The position numbers and the translations under genes were made by a program. Below, piece after piece: positions 1-15,900 of a stretch of DNA of 64,000 bases. Position 1 is the first letter of the stretch. Each line of letters opens with the position of its first letter. The notes under the pieces were generated by a model that was not told where the DNA came from, did no database searches, and saw only the letters and a list, made by a program, of their open reading frames with translations. The DNA comes from Watersipora subatra (lineage: Eukaryota; Bryozoa; Gymnolaemata; Cheilostomatida; Watersiporidae), in assembly GCF_963576615.1 (NCBI RefSeq), contig NC_088712.1:30657870-30721869 (forward strand), in the 5' to 3' direction.

Positions 1-3000
1 TCTGGTTGTAAGGTCCTTCCTCGGCTATAATAGACCCTATGCAGTTAATATTTATACGGATTTTAGCATTTATTTGGTTCAGTTTTAGTGTTTAAATCCT
101 TCTCCACTTGGAGATTATACTCATCTGGTTCTTGGAACATATTTGGTACTTTTCTGGTTGTAAAATCTTTCCTTGGCAATAGGCCCTATGCAGTTAATAT
201 TTATAAGGATTTTAGCACTTATTTGGTTCAGTTTTAGTGTTTAAATCCTTTTCCATATGGCAATTATACTCATCAGGATCTTAGCACATAATTAGTACTT
301 TTTTGGTTGTAAAATCCATCCTTGGCTATAGGCCCTATGCAGTTAATATTTATAAGGATTATAGCACTAATTTGGTTCAGTTTTAGTGTTTAAATCCTTT
401 TCCATATGGCGATTATACTCATCAGGATCTTGGGACATATTCGGTACTTTTCTGGTTGTAAGGTCCTTCCTGGGCTATAATAGACCCTATGCAGTTAATA
501 ATTATAAGGATTTTAGCACTTATTTGGTTCAGTTTTAGTGTTTAAATCCTTTTCCATATGGCGATTATACTCATCAGGATCTTAGCACATATTTAGTACT
601 TTTTTGGTTGTAAAATCCTTCCTTGGCTATAGACCCTATGCAGTTAATATTGATAAGGATTTTAGCATTTCTTTGGTTCAGTTTTAGTGTTTAAATCCTT
701 TTCCATACGGAGATTATACTCATTAGGATCTTGGGACATATTTGGTACTTTTCTGGTTGTAAGGTCATTCCTGGGCTATAATAGACCCTATGCAGTTAAT
801 ATTTATAAGGATTTTAGCACTTATTTGGTTCAGTTTTAGTGTTTAAATCCTTTTCCATATGGAGATTATACTCATCAGGATCTTAGCACATATTTAGTAC
901 TTTTTTGGTTGTAAAATCCTTCCTTGGCTATAGACCCTATGCAGTTAATATTTATAAAGATTTTAGCACTTATTTGGTTCAGTTTTAGTGTTGAAATCTT
1001 TTTCCATATGGCGATTATACTCATGAGAATCCTAGCACATATTTAGTACTTTTTTGGTTGTAAAATCCTTCCTTGGCTATAGACCCTATGCAGTTAATAT
1101 TTATAAGGATTTTAGCACTTATTTGGTTCAGTTTTAGTGTTTAAATCCTTTTCCATACGGAGATTATACTCATCAGGATCTTAGCACATATTTAGTACTT
1201 TTTTGGTTGTAAAATCCTTCCTTGGCTATAGACCCTATGCAGTTAATATTGATAAGGATTTTAGCATTTCTTTGGTTCAGTTTTAGTGTTTAAATCCTTT
1301 TCCATACGGAGATTATACTCATCAGGATCTTGGGACATATTTGGTACTTTTCTGGTTGTAAGGTCATTCCTGGGCTATAATAGACCCTATGCAGTTAATA
1401 TTTATAAGGATTTTAGCACTTATTTGGTTCAGTTTTAGTGTTTAAATCCTTTTCCATATGGAGATTATACTCATCAGGATCTTAGCACATATTTAGTACT
1501 TTTTTGGTTGTAAAATCCTTCCTTGGCTATAGACCCTATGCAGTTAATATTTATAAAGATTTTAGCACTTATTTGGTTCAGTTTTAGTGTTGAAATCTTT
1601 TTCCATATGGCGATTATACTCATGAGAATCCTAGCACATATTTAGTACTTTTTTGGTTGTAAAATCCTTCCTTGGCTATAGACCCTATGCAGTTCATATT
1701 TATAAAGATTTTAGCACTTATTTGGTTCAGTTTTAGTGTTTAAATCCTTTTCCATATGGAGATTATACTCATCAGGATCTTGGGACATATTTGGTACTTT
1801 TCTGGTTGTAAGGTCCTTCCTTGGCTATAATAGACCCTATGCAGTTAATATTTATAAGGATTTTAGCACTTATTTGGTTCAGTTTTAGTGTTTAAATCCT
1901 TTTCCATATGGCAATTATACTCATCAGGATCTTAGCACATATTTAGTATTTTTTTGGTTGTAAAATCCATCCTTGGCTATAGGCCCTATGCAGTTAATAT
2001 TTATAAGGATTTTAGCATTTCTTTGGTTCAGTTTTAGTGTTTAAATCCTTTTCCATATGGAGATTATACTCATCAGGATCTTGGGACATATTTGGTACTT
2101 TTCTGGTTGTAAGGTCCTTCCTTGGCTATAATAGACCCTATGCAGTTAATATTTATAAGGATTTTAGCACTTATTTGGTTCAGTTTTAGTGTTTAATTCC
2201 TTTTCCATATGGCGATTATACTCATGAGGATCTTAGCACATATTTAGTACTTTTTTGGTTGTAAATTCCTTCCTTGGCTATAGACCCTATGCAGTTAATA
2301 TTTATAAGGATTTTAGCATTTATTTGGTTCAGTTTTAGTGTTTAAATCCTTTTCCATATGGAGATTATACTCATCAGGATCTTGGGACATATTTGGTACT
2401 TTTCTGGTTGTAAGGTCCTTCCTCGGCTATAATAGACCCTATGCAGTTAATATTTATACGGATTTTAGCATTTATTTGGTTCAGTTTTAGTGTTTAAATC
2501 CTTCTCCACTTGGAGATTATACTCATCAGGTTCTTGGAACATATTTGGTACTTTTCTGGTTGTAAAATCTTTCCTTGGCAATAGGCCCTATGCAGTTAAT
2601 ATTTATAAGGATTTTAGCACTTATTTGGTTCAGTTTTAGTGTTTAAATCCTTTTCCATATGGCAATTATACTCATCAGGATCTTAGCACATAATTAGTAC
2701 TTTTTTGGTTGTAAAATCCATCCTTGGCTATAGGCCCTATGCAGTTAATATTTATAAGGATTTTAGCACTAATTTGGTTCAGTTTTAGTGTTTAAATCCT
2801 TTTCCATATGGCGATTTTACTCATCAGGATCTTGGGACATATTTGGTACTTTTCTGGTTGTAAGGTCCTTCCTGGGCTATAATAGACCCTATGCAGTTAA
2901 TATTTATAAGGATTTTAGCACTTATTTGGTTCAGTTTTAGTGTTTAAATCCTTTTCCATATGGCGATTATACTCATGAGGATCTTAGCACATATTTAGTA

Positions 3001-6000
3001 CTTTTTTGGTTGTAAAATCCTTCCTTGGCTATAGACCCTATGCAGTTAATATTGATAAGGATTTTAGCATTTATTTGGTTCAGTTTTAGTGTTTAAATCC
3101 TTTTCCATACGGAGATTATACTCATCAGGATCTTGGGACATATTTGGTACTTTTCTGGTTGTAAGGTCCTTCCTGGGCTATAATAGACCCTATGCAGTTA
3201 ATATTTATAAGGATTTTAGCATTTATTTGGTTCAGTTTTAGTGTTTAAATCCTTTTCCATACGGAGATTATACTCATCAGGATCTTGGGACATATTTGGT
3301 ACTTTTCTGGTTGGAAAATCTTTCCTTGGCAATAGACCCTATGCAGTTAATATTTATAAGGATTTTAGCACTTATTTGGTTCAGTTTTAGTGTTCAAATC
3401 CTTTTCCATATGGCAATTATACTCATGAGGATCTTAGCACGTATTTAGTACTTTTTTGGTTGTAAAATCCATCCTTGGTTATAGGCCCTATGCAGTTAAT
3501 ATTTATAAGGATTTTAGCACTTATTTGGTTCAGTTTTAGTGTTTAAATCCTTTTCCATATGGAGATTATACTCATCAGGATCTTGGGACATATTTGGTAC
3601 TTTTCTGGTTGTAAGGTCCTTCCTTGGCTATAATAGACCCTATGCAGTTAATATTTATAAGGATTTTAGCATTTCTTTAGTTCAGTTTTAGTGTTTAAAT
3701 CCTTTTCCATATGGAGATTATACTCATCAGGATCTTGGGACATATTTGGTACTTTTCTGGTTGTAAGGTCCTTCCTGGGCTATGATAGATCCTATGCAGT
3801 TAATATTTATAAGGATTTTAGCACTTATTTGGTTCAGTTTTAGTGTTTAAATCCTTTTCCATATGGAGATTATACTCATCAGGATCTTAGCACATATTTA
3901 GTACTTTTTTGGTTGTAAAATCCTTCTTTGGCTATAGACCCTATGCAGTTCATATTTATAAAGATTTTAGCACTTATTTGGTTCAGTTTTAGTGTTTAAA
4001 TCCTTTTCCATATGGAGATTATACTCATCAGGATCTTGGGACATATTTGGTACTTTTCTGGTTGTAAGGTCCTTCCTTGGCTATAATAGACCCTATGCAG
4101 TTAATATTTATAAGGATTTTAGCACTTATTTGGTTCAGTTTTAGTGTTTAAATCCTTTTCCATATGGCAATTATACTCATCAGGATCTTAGCACATATTT
4201 AGTATTTTTTTGGTTGTAAAATCCATCCTTGGCTATAGGCCTTATGCAGTTAATATTTATAAGGATTTTAGCATTTCTTTGGTTCAGTTTTAGTGTTTAA
4301 ATCCTTTTCCATATGGAGATTATACTCATCAGGATCTTGGGACATATTTGGTACTTTTCTGGTTGTAAGGTCCTTCCTTGGCTATAATAGACCCTATGCA
4401 GTTAATATTTATAAGGATTTTAGCACTTATTTGGTTCAGTTTTAGTGTTTAATTCCTTTTCCATATGGCGATTATACTCATGAGGATCTTAGCACATATT
4501 TAGTACTTTTTTGGTTGTAAATTCCTTCCTTGGCTATAGACCCTATGCAGTTAATATTTATAAGGATTTTCGCACTTATTTGGTTCAGTTTTAGTGTTTA
4601 AATCCTTTTCCATATGGAGATTATACTCATCAGGATCTTGGGACATATTTGGTACTTTTCTGGTTGTAAGGTCCCTCCTTGGCTATAATAGACCCTATGC
4701 AGTTAATATTTATAAGGATTTTAGCACTTATTTGGTTCAGTTTTAGTGTTTAAATCCTTTTCCATATGGAGATTCTACTCATCAGGATCTTGGGACATAT
4801 TTTGTACTTTTTTGGTTGTAAGGTCCTTCCTTGGCTATAATAGACCCTATGCAGTTAATATTTATAAGGATTTTAGCATTTCTTTGGTTCAGTTTTAGTG
4901 TTCAAATCTTTTTCCATATGGCGATTATACTCATGAGGATCTTAGCACATATTTAGTACTTTTTTGGTTGTAAAATCATTCCTTGGCAATAGACCCTATG
5001 CAGTTAATATTTATAAGGATTTTCGCACTTATTTGGTTCAGTTTTAGTGTTTAAATCCTTTTCCATATGGAGATTATACTCATCAGGATCTTGGGACATA
5101 TTTGGTACTTTTCTGGTTGTAAGGTCCTTCCTGGGCTATAATAGACCCTATGCAGTTAATACTTATAAGGCTTTTAGCACTTATTTGGTTCAGTTTTAGT
5201 GTTTAAATCCTTTTCCATATGGAGATTATACTCATCAGGATCTTAGCACATATTTAGTACTTTTTTGGTTGTAAAATCCTTCCTTGGCAATAGACCCTAT
5301 GCAGTTAATATTTATAAGGATTTTAGCACTTATTTCGTTCAGTTTTAGTGTTTAAATCCTTTTCCATATGGCGATTATACTCATCAGCATCTTGGGACAT
5401 ATTTGGTACTTTTCTGGTTGTAAAGTCCTTCCTTGGCAATAGACCCTATGCAGTTAATATTTATAAGGATTTTAGCACTTATTTGGTTTAGTTTTAGTGT
5501 TTAAATCCTTTTCCATATGGAGATTATACTCATCAGGATCTTGGGACATATTTGGTACTTTTCTGGTTGTAAGGTCCTTCCTTGGCTATAATAGACCCTA
5601 TGCAGTTAATATTTATAAGGATTTTAGCACTTATTTGGTTCAGTTTTAGTGTTTAAATCCTTTTCCATATGGCGATTATACTCATCAGCATCTTGGGACA
5701 TATTTGGTACTTTTCTGGTTGTAAAGTCCTTCCTTGGCAATAGACCCTATGCAATTAATATTTATAAGGATTTTAGCACTTATTTGGTTTAGTTTTAGTG
5801 TTTAAATCCTTTTCCATATGGAGATTATACTCATCAGGATTTTGGGACATATTTGGTACTTTTCTGGTTGTAAGGTCCTTCCTCGGCTATAATAGACCCT
5901 ATGCAGTTAATATTTATACGGATTTTAGCATTTATTTGGTTCAGTTTTAGTGTTTAAATCCTTCTCCACTTGGAGATTATACTCATCAGGTTCTTGGAAC

Positions 6001-7760
6001 ATATTTGGTACTTTTCTGGTTGTAAAATCTTTCCTTGGCAATAGACCCTATGCAATTAATATTTATAAGGATTTTAGCACTTATTTGGTTTAGTTTTAGT
6101 GTTTAAATCCTTTTCCATATGGAGATTATACTCATCAGGATTTTGGGACATATTTGGTACTTTTCTGGTTGTAAGGTCCTTCCTCGGCTATAATAGACCC
6201 TATGCAGTTAATATTTATACGGATTTTAGCATTTATTTGGTTCAGTTTTAGTGTTTAAATCCTTCTCCACTTGGAGATTATACTCATCAGGTTCTTGGAA
6301 CATATTTGGTACTTTTCTGGTTGTAAAATCTTTCCTTGGCAATAGGCCCTATGCAGTTAATATTTATAAGGATTTTAGCACTTATTTGGTTCAGTTTTAG
6401 TGTTTAAATCCTTTTCCATATAGCAATTATACTCATCAGGATCTTAGCACATAATTAGTACTTTTTTGGTTGTAAACTCCATCCTTGGCTATAGGCCCTA
6501 TGCAGTTAATATTTATAAGGATTTTAGCACTAATTTGGTTCAGTTTTAGTGTTTAAATCCTTTTCCATATGGCGATTATACTCATCAGGATCTTGGGACA
6601 TATTTGGTACTTTTCTGGTTGTAAGGTCCTTCCTTGGCTATAATAGACCCTATGCAGTTAATATTTATAAAGATTTTAGCACTTATTTGGTTCAGTTTTA
6701 GTGTTTAAATCCTTTTCCATACGGAGATTATACTCATCAGGATCTTGGGACATATTTGGTACTTTTCTGGTTGGAAAATCTTTCCTTGGCAATAGACCCT
6801 ATGCAGTTAATATTTATAAGGATTTTAGCACTTATTTGGTTCAGTTTTAGTGTTTAAATCCTTTTCTATATGGCAATTATACTCATCAGGATCTTAGCAC
6901 ATATTTAGTACTTTTTTGGTTGTAAAATCCATCCTTGGCTATAGGCCCTATGCAGTTAATAATTATAAGGATTTTAGCATTTCTTTGGTTCAGTTTTAGT
7001 GTTTAAATCCTTTTCCATACGGAGATTATACTCATCAGGATCTTGGGACATATTTGGTACTTTTCTGGTTGTAAGGTCATTCCTGGGCTATAATAGACCC
7101 TATGCAGTTAATATTTATAAGGATTTTAGCACTTATTTGGTTCAGTTTTAGTGTTTAAATCCTTTTCCATATGGAGATTATACTCATCAGGATCTTAGCA
7201 CATATTTAGTACTTTTTTGGTTGTAAAATCCTTCCTTGGCTATAGACCCTATGCAGTTAATATTTATAAAGATTTTAGCACTTATTTGGTTCAGTTTTAG
7301 TGTTTAAATCTTTTTCCATATGGCGATTATACTCATGAGAATCCTAGCACATATTTAGTACTTTTTTGGTTGTAAAATCCTTCCTTGGCTATAGACCCTA
7401 TGCAGTTAATATTTATAAGGATTTTAGCACTTATTTGGTTCAGTTTTAGTGTTTAAATCCTTTTCCATACGGAGATTATACTCATCAGGATCTTGGGACA
7501 TATTTGGTACTTTTTTGGTTTTAAAATCTTTCCTTGGCTATAGACCCTATGCAGTTAATATTTATAAGGATTTTAGCACTTATTTGGTTCAGTTTTAGTG
7601 TTTAAATCCTTTTCCATACGGAGATTATACTCATCAGGATCTTGGGACATATTTGGTACTTTTCTTGTTGGAAAATCTTTCCTTGGCAATAGACCCTATG
7701 CAGTTAATATTTATAAGGATTTTAGCACTTATTTGGTTCAGTTTTAGTGTTTAAATCCTT

Positions 7761-10700
7761 TTCTATATGGCAATTATACTCATCAGGATCTTAGCACATA
7801 TTTAGTACTTTTTTGGTTGTAAAATCCATCCTTGGCTATAGGCCCTATGCAGTTAATAATTATAAGGATTTTAGCATTTCTTTGGTTCAGTTTTAGTGTT
7901 TAAATCCTTTTCCATACGGAGATTATACTCATCAGGATCTTGGGACATATTTGGTACTTTTCTGGTTGTAAGGTCCTTCCTTGGCTATAATAGACCCTAT
8001 GCAGTTAATATTTATAAGGATTTTAGCACTTATTTGGTTCAGTTTTAGTGTTTAAATCCTTTTCCATATGGAGATTATACTCATCAGGATCTTAGCACAT
8101 ATTTAGTACTTTTTTGGTTGTAAAATCCATCCTTGGCTATAGACCCTATGCAGTTAATATTTATAAGGATTTTAGCACTTATTTGGTTCAGTTTTAGTGT
8201 TTAAATCCTTTTCCATACGGAGATTATACTCATCAGGATCTTGGGACATATTTGGTACTTTTCTGGTTGTAAGGTCCTTCCTTGGCTATAATAAACCCTA
8301 TGCTGTTAATATTTATAAGGATTTTAGCACTTATTTGGTTCAGTTTTAGTGTTGAAATCTTTTTCCATATGGCGATTATACTCATGAGGATCCTAGCACA
8401 TATTTAGTACTTTTTTGGTTGTAAAATCCTTCCTTGGCTATAGACCCTATGCAGTTAATATTTAAAAAGATTTTAGCACTTATTTGGTTCAGTTTTAGTG
8501 TTGAAATCTTTTTCCATATGGCGATTATACTCATGAGGATCCTAGCACATATTTAGTACTTTTTTGGTTGTAAAATCCTTCCTTGGCTATAGACCCTATG
8601 CAGTTAATATTTATAAGGATTTTAGCACTTATTTGGTTCAGTTTTAGTGTTTAAATCCTTTTCCATACGGAGATTATACTCATCAGGATCTTGGGACATA
8701 TTTTGTACTTTTCTGGTTGTAAGGTCCTTCCTGGGCTATAATAGACCCTATGCAGTTAATATTTATAAGGATTTTAGCACTTATTTGGTTCAGTTTTAGT
8801 GTTTAAATCCTTTTCCACACGGAGATTATACTCATCAGGATCTTGGGACATATTTGGTACTTTTCTGGTTGTAAGGTCCTTCCTGGGCTATAATAGACCC
8901 TATGCAGTTAATATTTATAAGGATTTTAGCACTTATTTGGTTCAGTTTTAGTGTTTAAATCCTTTTCCATACGGAGATTATACTCATCAGGATCTCGGGA
9001 CATATTTGGTACTTTTCTGGTTGTAAGGTCCTTCCTGGGCTATAATAGACCCTATGCAGTTAATATTTATAAAGATTTTAGCACTTATTTGGTTCAGTTT
9101 TAGTGTTTAAATCCTTTTCCATATGGAGATTATACTCATCAGGATCTTAGCACATATTTAGTACTTTTTTGGTTGTAAAGTCCTTCCTTGGCAATAGACC
9201 CTATGCAGTTAATATTTATAAGGATTTTAGCACTTATTTGGTTCAGTTTTAGTGTTTAAATCCTTTTCCATATGGAGATTATACTCATCAGGATCTTGGG
9301 ACATATTTGGTACTTTTCTGGTTGTAAGGTCCTTCCTGGGCTATAATAGACCCTATGCAGTTAATACTTATAAGGATTTTAGCACTTATTTGGTTCAGTT
9401 TTAGTGTTTAAGTCCTTTTCCATATGGCGATTATACTCATCAGCATCTTGGGACATATTTGGTATTTTTCTGGTTGTAAAGTCCTTCCTTGGCAATAGAC
9501 CCTATCCAATTAATATTTATAAGGATTTTAGCACTTATTTGGTTCAGTTTTCGTGTTTAAACCCTTTTCCATATGGCGATTATACTCATCAGGATCTTGG
9601 GACATATTTGGTACTTTTCTGGTTGTAAGGTCCTTCCTTGGCTATAATAGACCCTATGCAGTTAATATTTATAAGGATTTTAGCACTTATTTGGTTCAGT
9701 TTTAGTGTTTAAATCCTTTTCCATATGGCGATTATACTCATCAGCATCTTGGGACATATTTGGTACTTTTTTGGTTGTAAAATCTTTCCTCGGCTATAAT
9801 AGACCCTATGCAGTTAATATTTATACGGCTTTTAGCATTTATTTGGTTCAGTTTTAGTGTTTAAATCCTTCTCCACTTGGAGATTATACTCATCAGGTTC
9901 TTGGAACATATTTGGTACTTTTCTGGTTGTAAAATCTTTCCTTGGCAATAGGCCCTATGCAGTTAATATTTATAAGGATTTTAGCACTTATTTGGTTCAG
10001 TTTTAGTGTTTAAATCCTTTTCCATATAGCAATTATACTCATCAGGATCTTAGCACATAATTAGTACTTTTTTGGTTGTAAACTCCATCCTTGGCTATAG
10101 GCCCTATGCAGTTAATATTTATAAGGATTTTAGCACTAATTTGGTTCAGTTTTAGTGTTTAAATCCTTTTCCATATGGCGATTATACTCATCAGGATCTT
10201 GGGACATATTTGGTACTTTTCTGGTTGTAAGGTCCTTCCTTGGCTATAATAGACCCTATGCAGTTAATATTTATAAGCATTTTAGCACTTATTTGGTTCA
10301 GTTTTAGTGTTTAAATCCTTTTCCATACGGAGATTATACTCATCAGGATCTTGGGACATATTTGGTACTTTTCTGGTTGTAAGGTCCTTCCTCGGCTATA
10401 ATAGACCCTATGCAGTTAATATTTATAAGGATTTTAGCACTTATTTGGTTCAGTTTTAGTGTTTAAATCCTTTTCCATATGGAGATTATACTCATCAGGA
10501 TCTTAGCACATATTTAGTACTTTTTTGGTTGTAAAATCCTTCCTTGGCTATAGACCCTATGCAGTTAATATTTATAAAGATTTTAGCACTTATTTGGTTC
10601 AGTTTTAGTGTTTAAATCTTTTTCCATATGGCGATTATACTCATGAGAATCCTAGCACATATTTAGTACTTTTTTGGTTGTAAAATCCTTCCTTGGCTAT

Positions 10701-12940
10701 AGACCCTATGCAGTTAATATTTATAAGGATTTTAGCATTTATTTGGTTCAGTTTTAGTGTTTAAATCCTTTTCCATACGGAGATTATACTCATCAGGATC
10801 TTGGGACATATTTGGTACTTTTTTGGTTTTAAAATCTTTCCTTGGCTATAGACCCTATGCAGTTAATATTTATAAGGATTTTAGCACTTATTTGGTTCAG
10901 TTTTAGTGTTTAAATCCTTTTCCATACGGAGATTATACTCATCAGGATCTTGGGACATATTTGGTACTTTTCTGGTTGGAAAATCTTTCCTTGGCAATAG
11001 ACCCTATGCAGTTAATATTTATAAGGATTTTAGCACTTATTTGGTTCAGTTTTAGTGTTTAAATCCTTTTCTATATGGCAATTATACTCATCAGGATCTT
11101 AGCACATATTTAGTAATTTTTTGGTTGTAAAATCCATCCTTGGCTATAGGCCCTATGCAGTTAATAATTATAAGGATTTTAGCATTTCTTTGGTTCAGTT
11201 TTAGTGTTTAAATCCTTTTCCATACGGAGATTATACTCATCAGGATCTTGGGACATATTTGGTACTTTTCTGGTTGTAAGGTCCTTCCTTGGCTATAATA
11301 GACCCTATGCAGTTAATATTTATAAGGATTTTAGCACTTATTTGGTTCAGTTTTAGTGTTTAAATCCTTTTCCATATGGAGATTATACTCATCAGGATCT
11401 TAGCACATATTTAGTACTTTTTTGGTTGTAAAATCCATCCTTGGCTATAGACCCTATGCAGTTAATATTTATAAGGATTTTAGCACTTATTTGGTTCAGT
11501 TTTAGTGTTTAAATCCTTTTCCATACGGAGATTATACTCATCAGGATCTTGGGACATATTTGGTACTTTTCTGGTTGTAAGGTCCTTCCTTGGCTATAAT
11601 AAACCCTATGCTGTTAATATTTATAAGGATTTTAGCACTTATTTGGTTCAGTTTTAGTGTTGAAATCTTTTTCCATATGGCGATTATACTCATGAGGATC
11701 CTAGCACATATTTAGTACTTTTTTGGTTGTAAAATCCTTCCTTGGCTATAGACCCTATGCAGTTAATATTTAAAAAGATTTTAGCACTTATTTGGTTCAG
11801 TTTTAGTGTTGAAATCTTTTTCCATATGGCGATTATACTCATGAGGATCCTAGCACATATTTAGTACTTTTTTGGTTGTAAAATCCTTCCTTGGCTATAG
11901 ACCCTATGCAGTTAATATTTATAAGGATTTTAGCACTTATTTGGTTCAGTTTTAGTGTTTAAATCCTTTTCCATACGGAGATTATACTCATCAGGATCTT
12001 GGGACATATTTTGTACTTTTCTGGTTGTAAGGTCCTTCCTGGGCTATAATAGACCCTATGCAGTTAATATTTATAAGGATTTTAGCACTTATTTGGTTCA
12101 GTTTTAGTGTTTAAATCCTTTTCCACACGGAGATTATACTCATCAGGATCTTGGGACATATTTGGTACTTTTCTGGTTGTAAGGTCCTTCCTGGGCTATA
12201 ATAGACCCTATGCAGTTAATATTTATAAGGATTTTAGCACTTATTTGGTTCAGTTTTAGTGTTTAAATCCTTTTCCATACGGAGATTATACTCATCCGGA
12301 TCTCGGGACATATTTGGTACTTTTCTGGTTGTAAGGTCCTTCCTGGGCTATAATAGACCCTATGCAGTTAATATTTATAAGGATTTTAGCACTTATTTGG
12401 TTCAGTTTTAGTGTTTAAATCCTTTTCCATATGGCGATTATACTCATCAGGATCTTAGCACATATTTAGTACTTTTTTGGTTGTAAAGTCCTTCCTCTGC
12501 AATAGACCCTATGCAGTTAATATTTATAAGGATTTTAGCACTTATTTGGTTCAGTTTTAGTGTTTAAATCCTTTTCCATATGGAGATTATACTCATCAGG
12601 ATCTTGGGACATATTTGGTACTTTTCTGGTTGTAATGTCCTTCCTGGGCTATAATAGACCCTATGCAGTTAATATTTATAAGGATTTTAGCACTTATTTG
12701 GTTCAGTTTTAGTGTTTAAGTCCTTTTCCATATGGCGATTATACTCATCAGGATCTTGGGACATATTTGGTATTTTTCTGGTTGTAAAGTCCTTCCTTGG
12801 CAATAGACCCTATCCAATTAATATTTATAAGGATTTTAGCACTTATTTGGTTCAGTTTTCGTGTTTAAACCCTTTTCCATGTGGCGATTATACTCATCAG
12901 GATCTTGGGACATATTTGGTACTTTTCTGGTTGTAAGGTC
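7761..12940 (+). repeat. Higher-order repeat, 3,308-bp period (22 monomers)
   Basis: Rare variants recur at a fixed spacing. ATAAACCCTATGCTG is at 8291 and 11599, TTCTATATGG at 7761 and 11069, CCACACGG near 8815 and at 12123, and GTTTAAGTCC near 9410 and 12718; all are 3,308 bp apart or nearly so. The length equals 22 monomers (12 of 149 and 10 of 152 bp). Further left the spacing becomes 3,606 (CTCCACTT at 6265 and 9871), because the left copy carries two extra monomers. A related block with the same 1,113-bp spacing between markers recurs at 36,564-37,677. Confidence 0.85.
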
Positions 12941-15900
12941 TTTCCTCGGCTATATTAGACCCTATGCAGTTAATATTTATAAGGATTTTAGCACTTATTT
13001 GGTTCAGTTTTAGTGTTTAAATCCTTTTCCATATGGCGATTATACTCATCAGCATCTTGGGACATATTTGGTACTTTTTTGGTTGTAAAATCTTTCCTTG
13101 GCTATAGACCCTATGCAGTTAATATTTATAAGGATTTTAGCACTTATTTGGTTCAGTTTTAGTGTTTAAATCCTTTTCCATATGGAGATTATACTCATCA
13201 GGATCTTGGGACATATTTGGTACTTTTCTGGTTGTAAGGTCCTTCCTTGGCTATAATAGACCCTATGCAGTTAATATTTATAAGGATTTTAGCATTTCTT
13301 TGGTTCAGTTTTAGTGTTTAAATCCTTTTCCATATGGAGATTATACTCATCAGGATCTTGGGACATATTTGGTACTTTTCTGGTTGTAAGGTCCTTCCTG
13401 GGCTATGATAGATCCTATGCAGTTAATATTTATAAGGATTTTAGCACTTATTTGGTTCAGTTTTAGTGTTTAAATCCTTTTCCATATGGAGATTATACTC
13501 ATCAGGATCTTAGCACATATTTAGTACTTTTTTGGTTGTAAAATCCTTCCTTGGCTATAGACCCTATGCAGTTAATATTTATAAGGATTTTAGCACTTAT
13601 TTGGTTCAGTTTTAGTGTTTAAATCCTTTTCCATATGGCGATTATACTCATCAGGATCTTAGCACATATTTAGTACTTTTTTGGTTGTAAAGTCCTTCCT
13701 TGGCAATAGACCCTATGCAGTTAATATTTATAAGGATTTTAGCACTTATTTGGTTCAGTTTTAGTGTTTAAGTCCTTTTCCATATGGCGATTATACTCAT
13801 CAGGATCTTAGCACATATTTAGTACTTTTTTGGTTGTAAAGTCCTTCCTTGGCAATAGACCCTATGCAGTTAATATTTATAAGGATTTTAGCACTTATTT
13901 GGTTCAGTTTTAGTGTTTAAATCCTTTTCCATATGGAGATTATACTCATCAGGATCTTGGGACATATTTGGTACTTTTCTGGTTGTAAGGTCCTTCCTTG
14001 GCTATAATAGACCCTATGCAGTTAATATTTATAAAGATTTTAGCATTTCTTTGGTTCAGTTTTAGTGTTTAAATCCTTTTCCATATGGAGATTATACTCA
14101 TCAGGATCTTGGGACATATTTGGTACTTTTCTGGTTGTAAGGTCCTTCCTGGGCTATGATAGATCCTATGCAGTTAATATTTATAAGGATTTTAGCACTT
14201 ATTTGGTTCAGTTTTAGTGTTTAAATCCTTTTCCATATGGAGATTATACTCATCAGGATCTTAGCACATATTTAGTACTTTTTTGGTTGTAAAATCCTTC
14301 CTTGGCTATAGACCCTATGCAGTTCATATTTATAAAGATTTTAGCACTTATTTGGTTCAGTTTTAGTGTTTAAATCCTTTTCCATATGGAGATTATACTC
14401 ATCAGGATCTTGGGACATATTTGGTACTTTTCTGGTTGTAAGGTCCTTCCTTGGCTATAATAGACCCTATGCAGTTAATATTTATAAGGATTTTAGCACT
14501 TATTTGGTTCAGTTTTAGTGTTTAAATCCTTTTCCATATGGAGATTCTACTCATCAGGATCTTGGGACATATTTTGTACTTTTTTGGTTGTAAGGTCCTT
14601 CCTTGGCTATAATAGACCCTATGCAGTTAATATTTATAAGGATTTTAGCATTTCTTTGGTTCAGTTTTAGTGTTCAAATCTTTTTCCATATGGCGATTAT
14701 ACTCATGAGGATCTTAGCACATATTTAGTACTTTTTTGGTTGTAAAATCATTCCTTGGCAATAGACCCTATGCAGTTAATATTTATAAGGATTTTCGCAC
14801 TTATTTGGTTCAGTTTTAGTGTTTAAATCCTTTTCCATATGGAGATTATACTCATCAGGATCTTGGGACATATTTAGTACTTTTCTGGTTGTAAGGTCCT
14901 TCCTGGGCTATAATAGACCCTATGCAGTTAATACTTATAAGGATTTTAGCACTTATTTGGTTCAGTTTTAGTGTTTAAATCCTTTTCCATATGGAGATTA
15001 TACTCATCAGGATCTTAGCACATATTTAGTACTTCTTTGGTTGTAAAATCCTTCCTTGGCAATAGACCCTATGCAGTTAATATTTATAAGGATTTTAGCA
15101 CTTATTTCGTTCAGTTTTAGTGTTTAAATCCTTTTCCATATGGCGATTATACTCATCAGCATCTTGGGACATATTTGGTACTTTTCTGGTTGTAAAGTCC
15201 TTCCTTGGCTATAGGCCCTATGCAGTTAATATTTATAAGGATTTTAGCACTAATTTGGTTCAGTTTTAGTGTTTAAATCCTTTTCCATATGGCGATTATA
15301 CTCATCAGGATCTTGGGACATATTTGGTACTTTTCTGGTTGTAAGGTCCTTCCTGGGCTATAATAGACCCTATGCAGTTAATATTTATAAGGATTTTAGC
15401 ACTTATTTGGTTCAGTTTTAGTGTTTAAATCCTTTTCCATATGGCGATTATACTCATCAGGATCTTAGCACATATTTAGTACTTTTTTGGTTGTAAAATC
15501 CTTCCTAGGCTATAGACCCTATGCAGTTAATATTTATAAAGATTTTAGCACTTATTTGGTTCAGTTTTAGTGTTTAAATCCTTTTCCATATGGAGATTAT
15601 ACTCATCAGGATCTTTTGACATATTTGGTACTTTTCTGGTTGTAAGGTCCTTCCTTGGCTATAATAGACCCTATGCAGTTAATATTTATAAGGATTTTAG
15701 CACTTATTTGGTTCAGTTTTAGTGTTTAAATCCTTTTCCATATGGCGATTATACTCATGAGGATCTTAGCACATATTTAGTACTTTTTTGGTTGTAAAAT
15801 CCTTCCTTGGCTATAGACCCTATGCAGTTAATATTGATAAGGATTTTAGCATTTATTTGGTTCAGTTTTAGTGTTTAAATCCTTTTCCATACGGAGATTA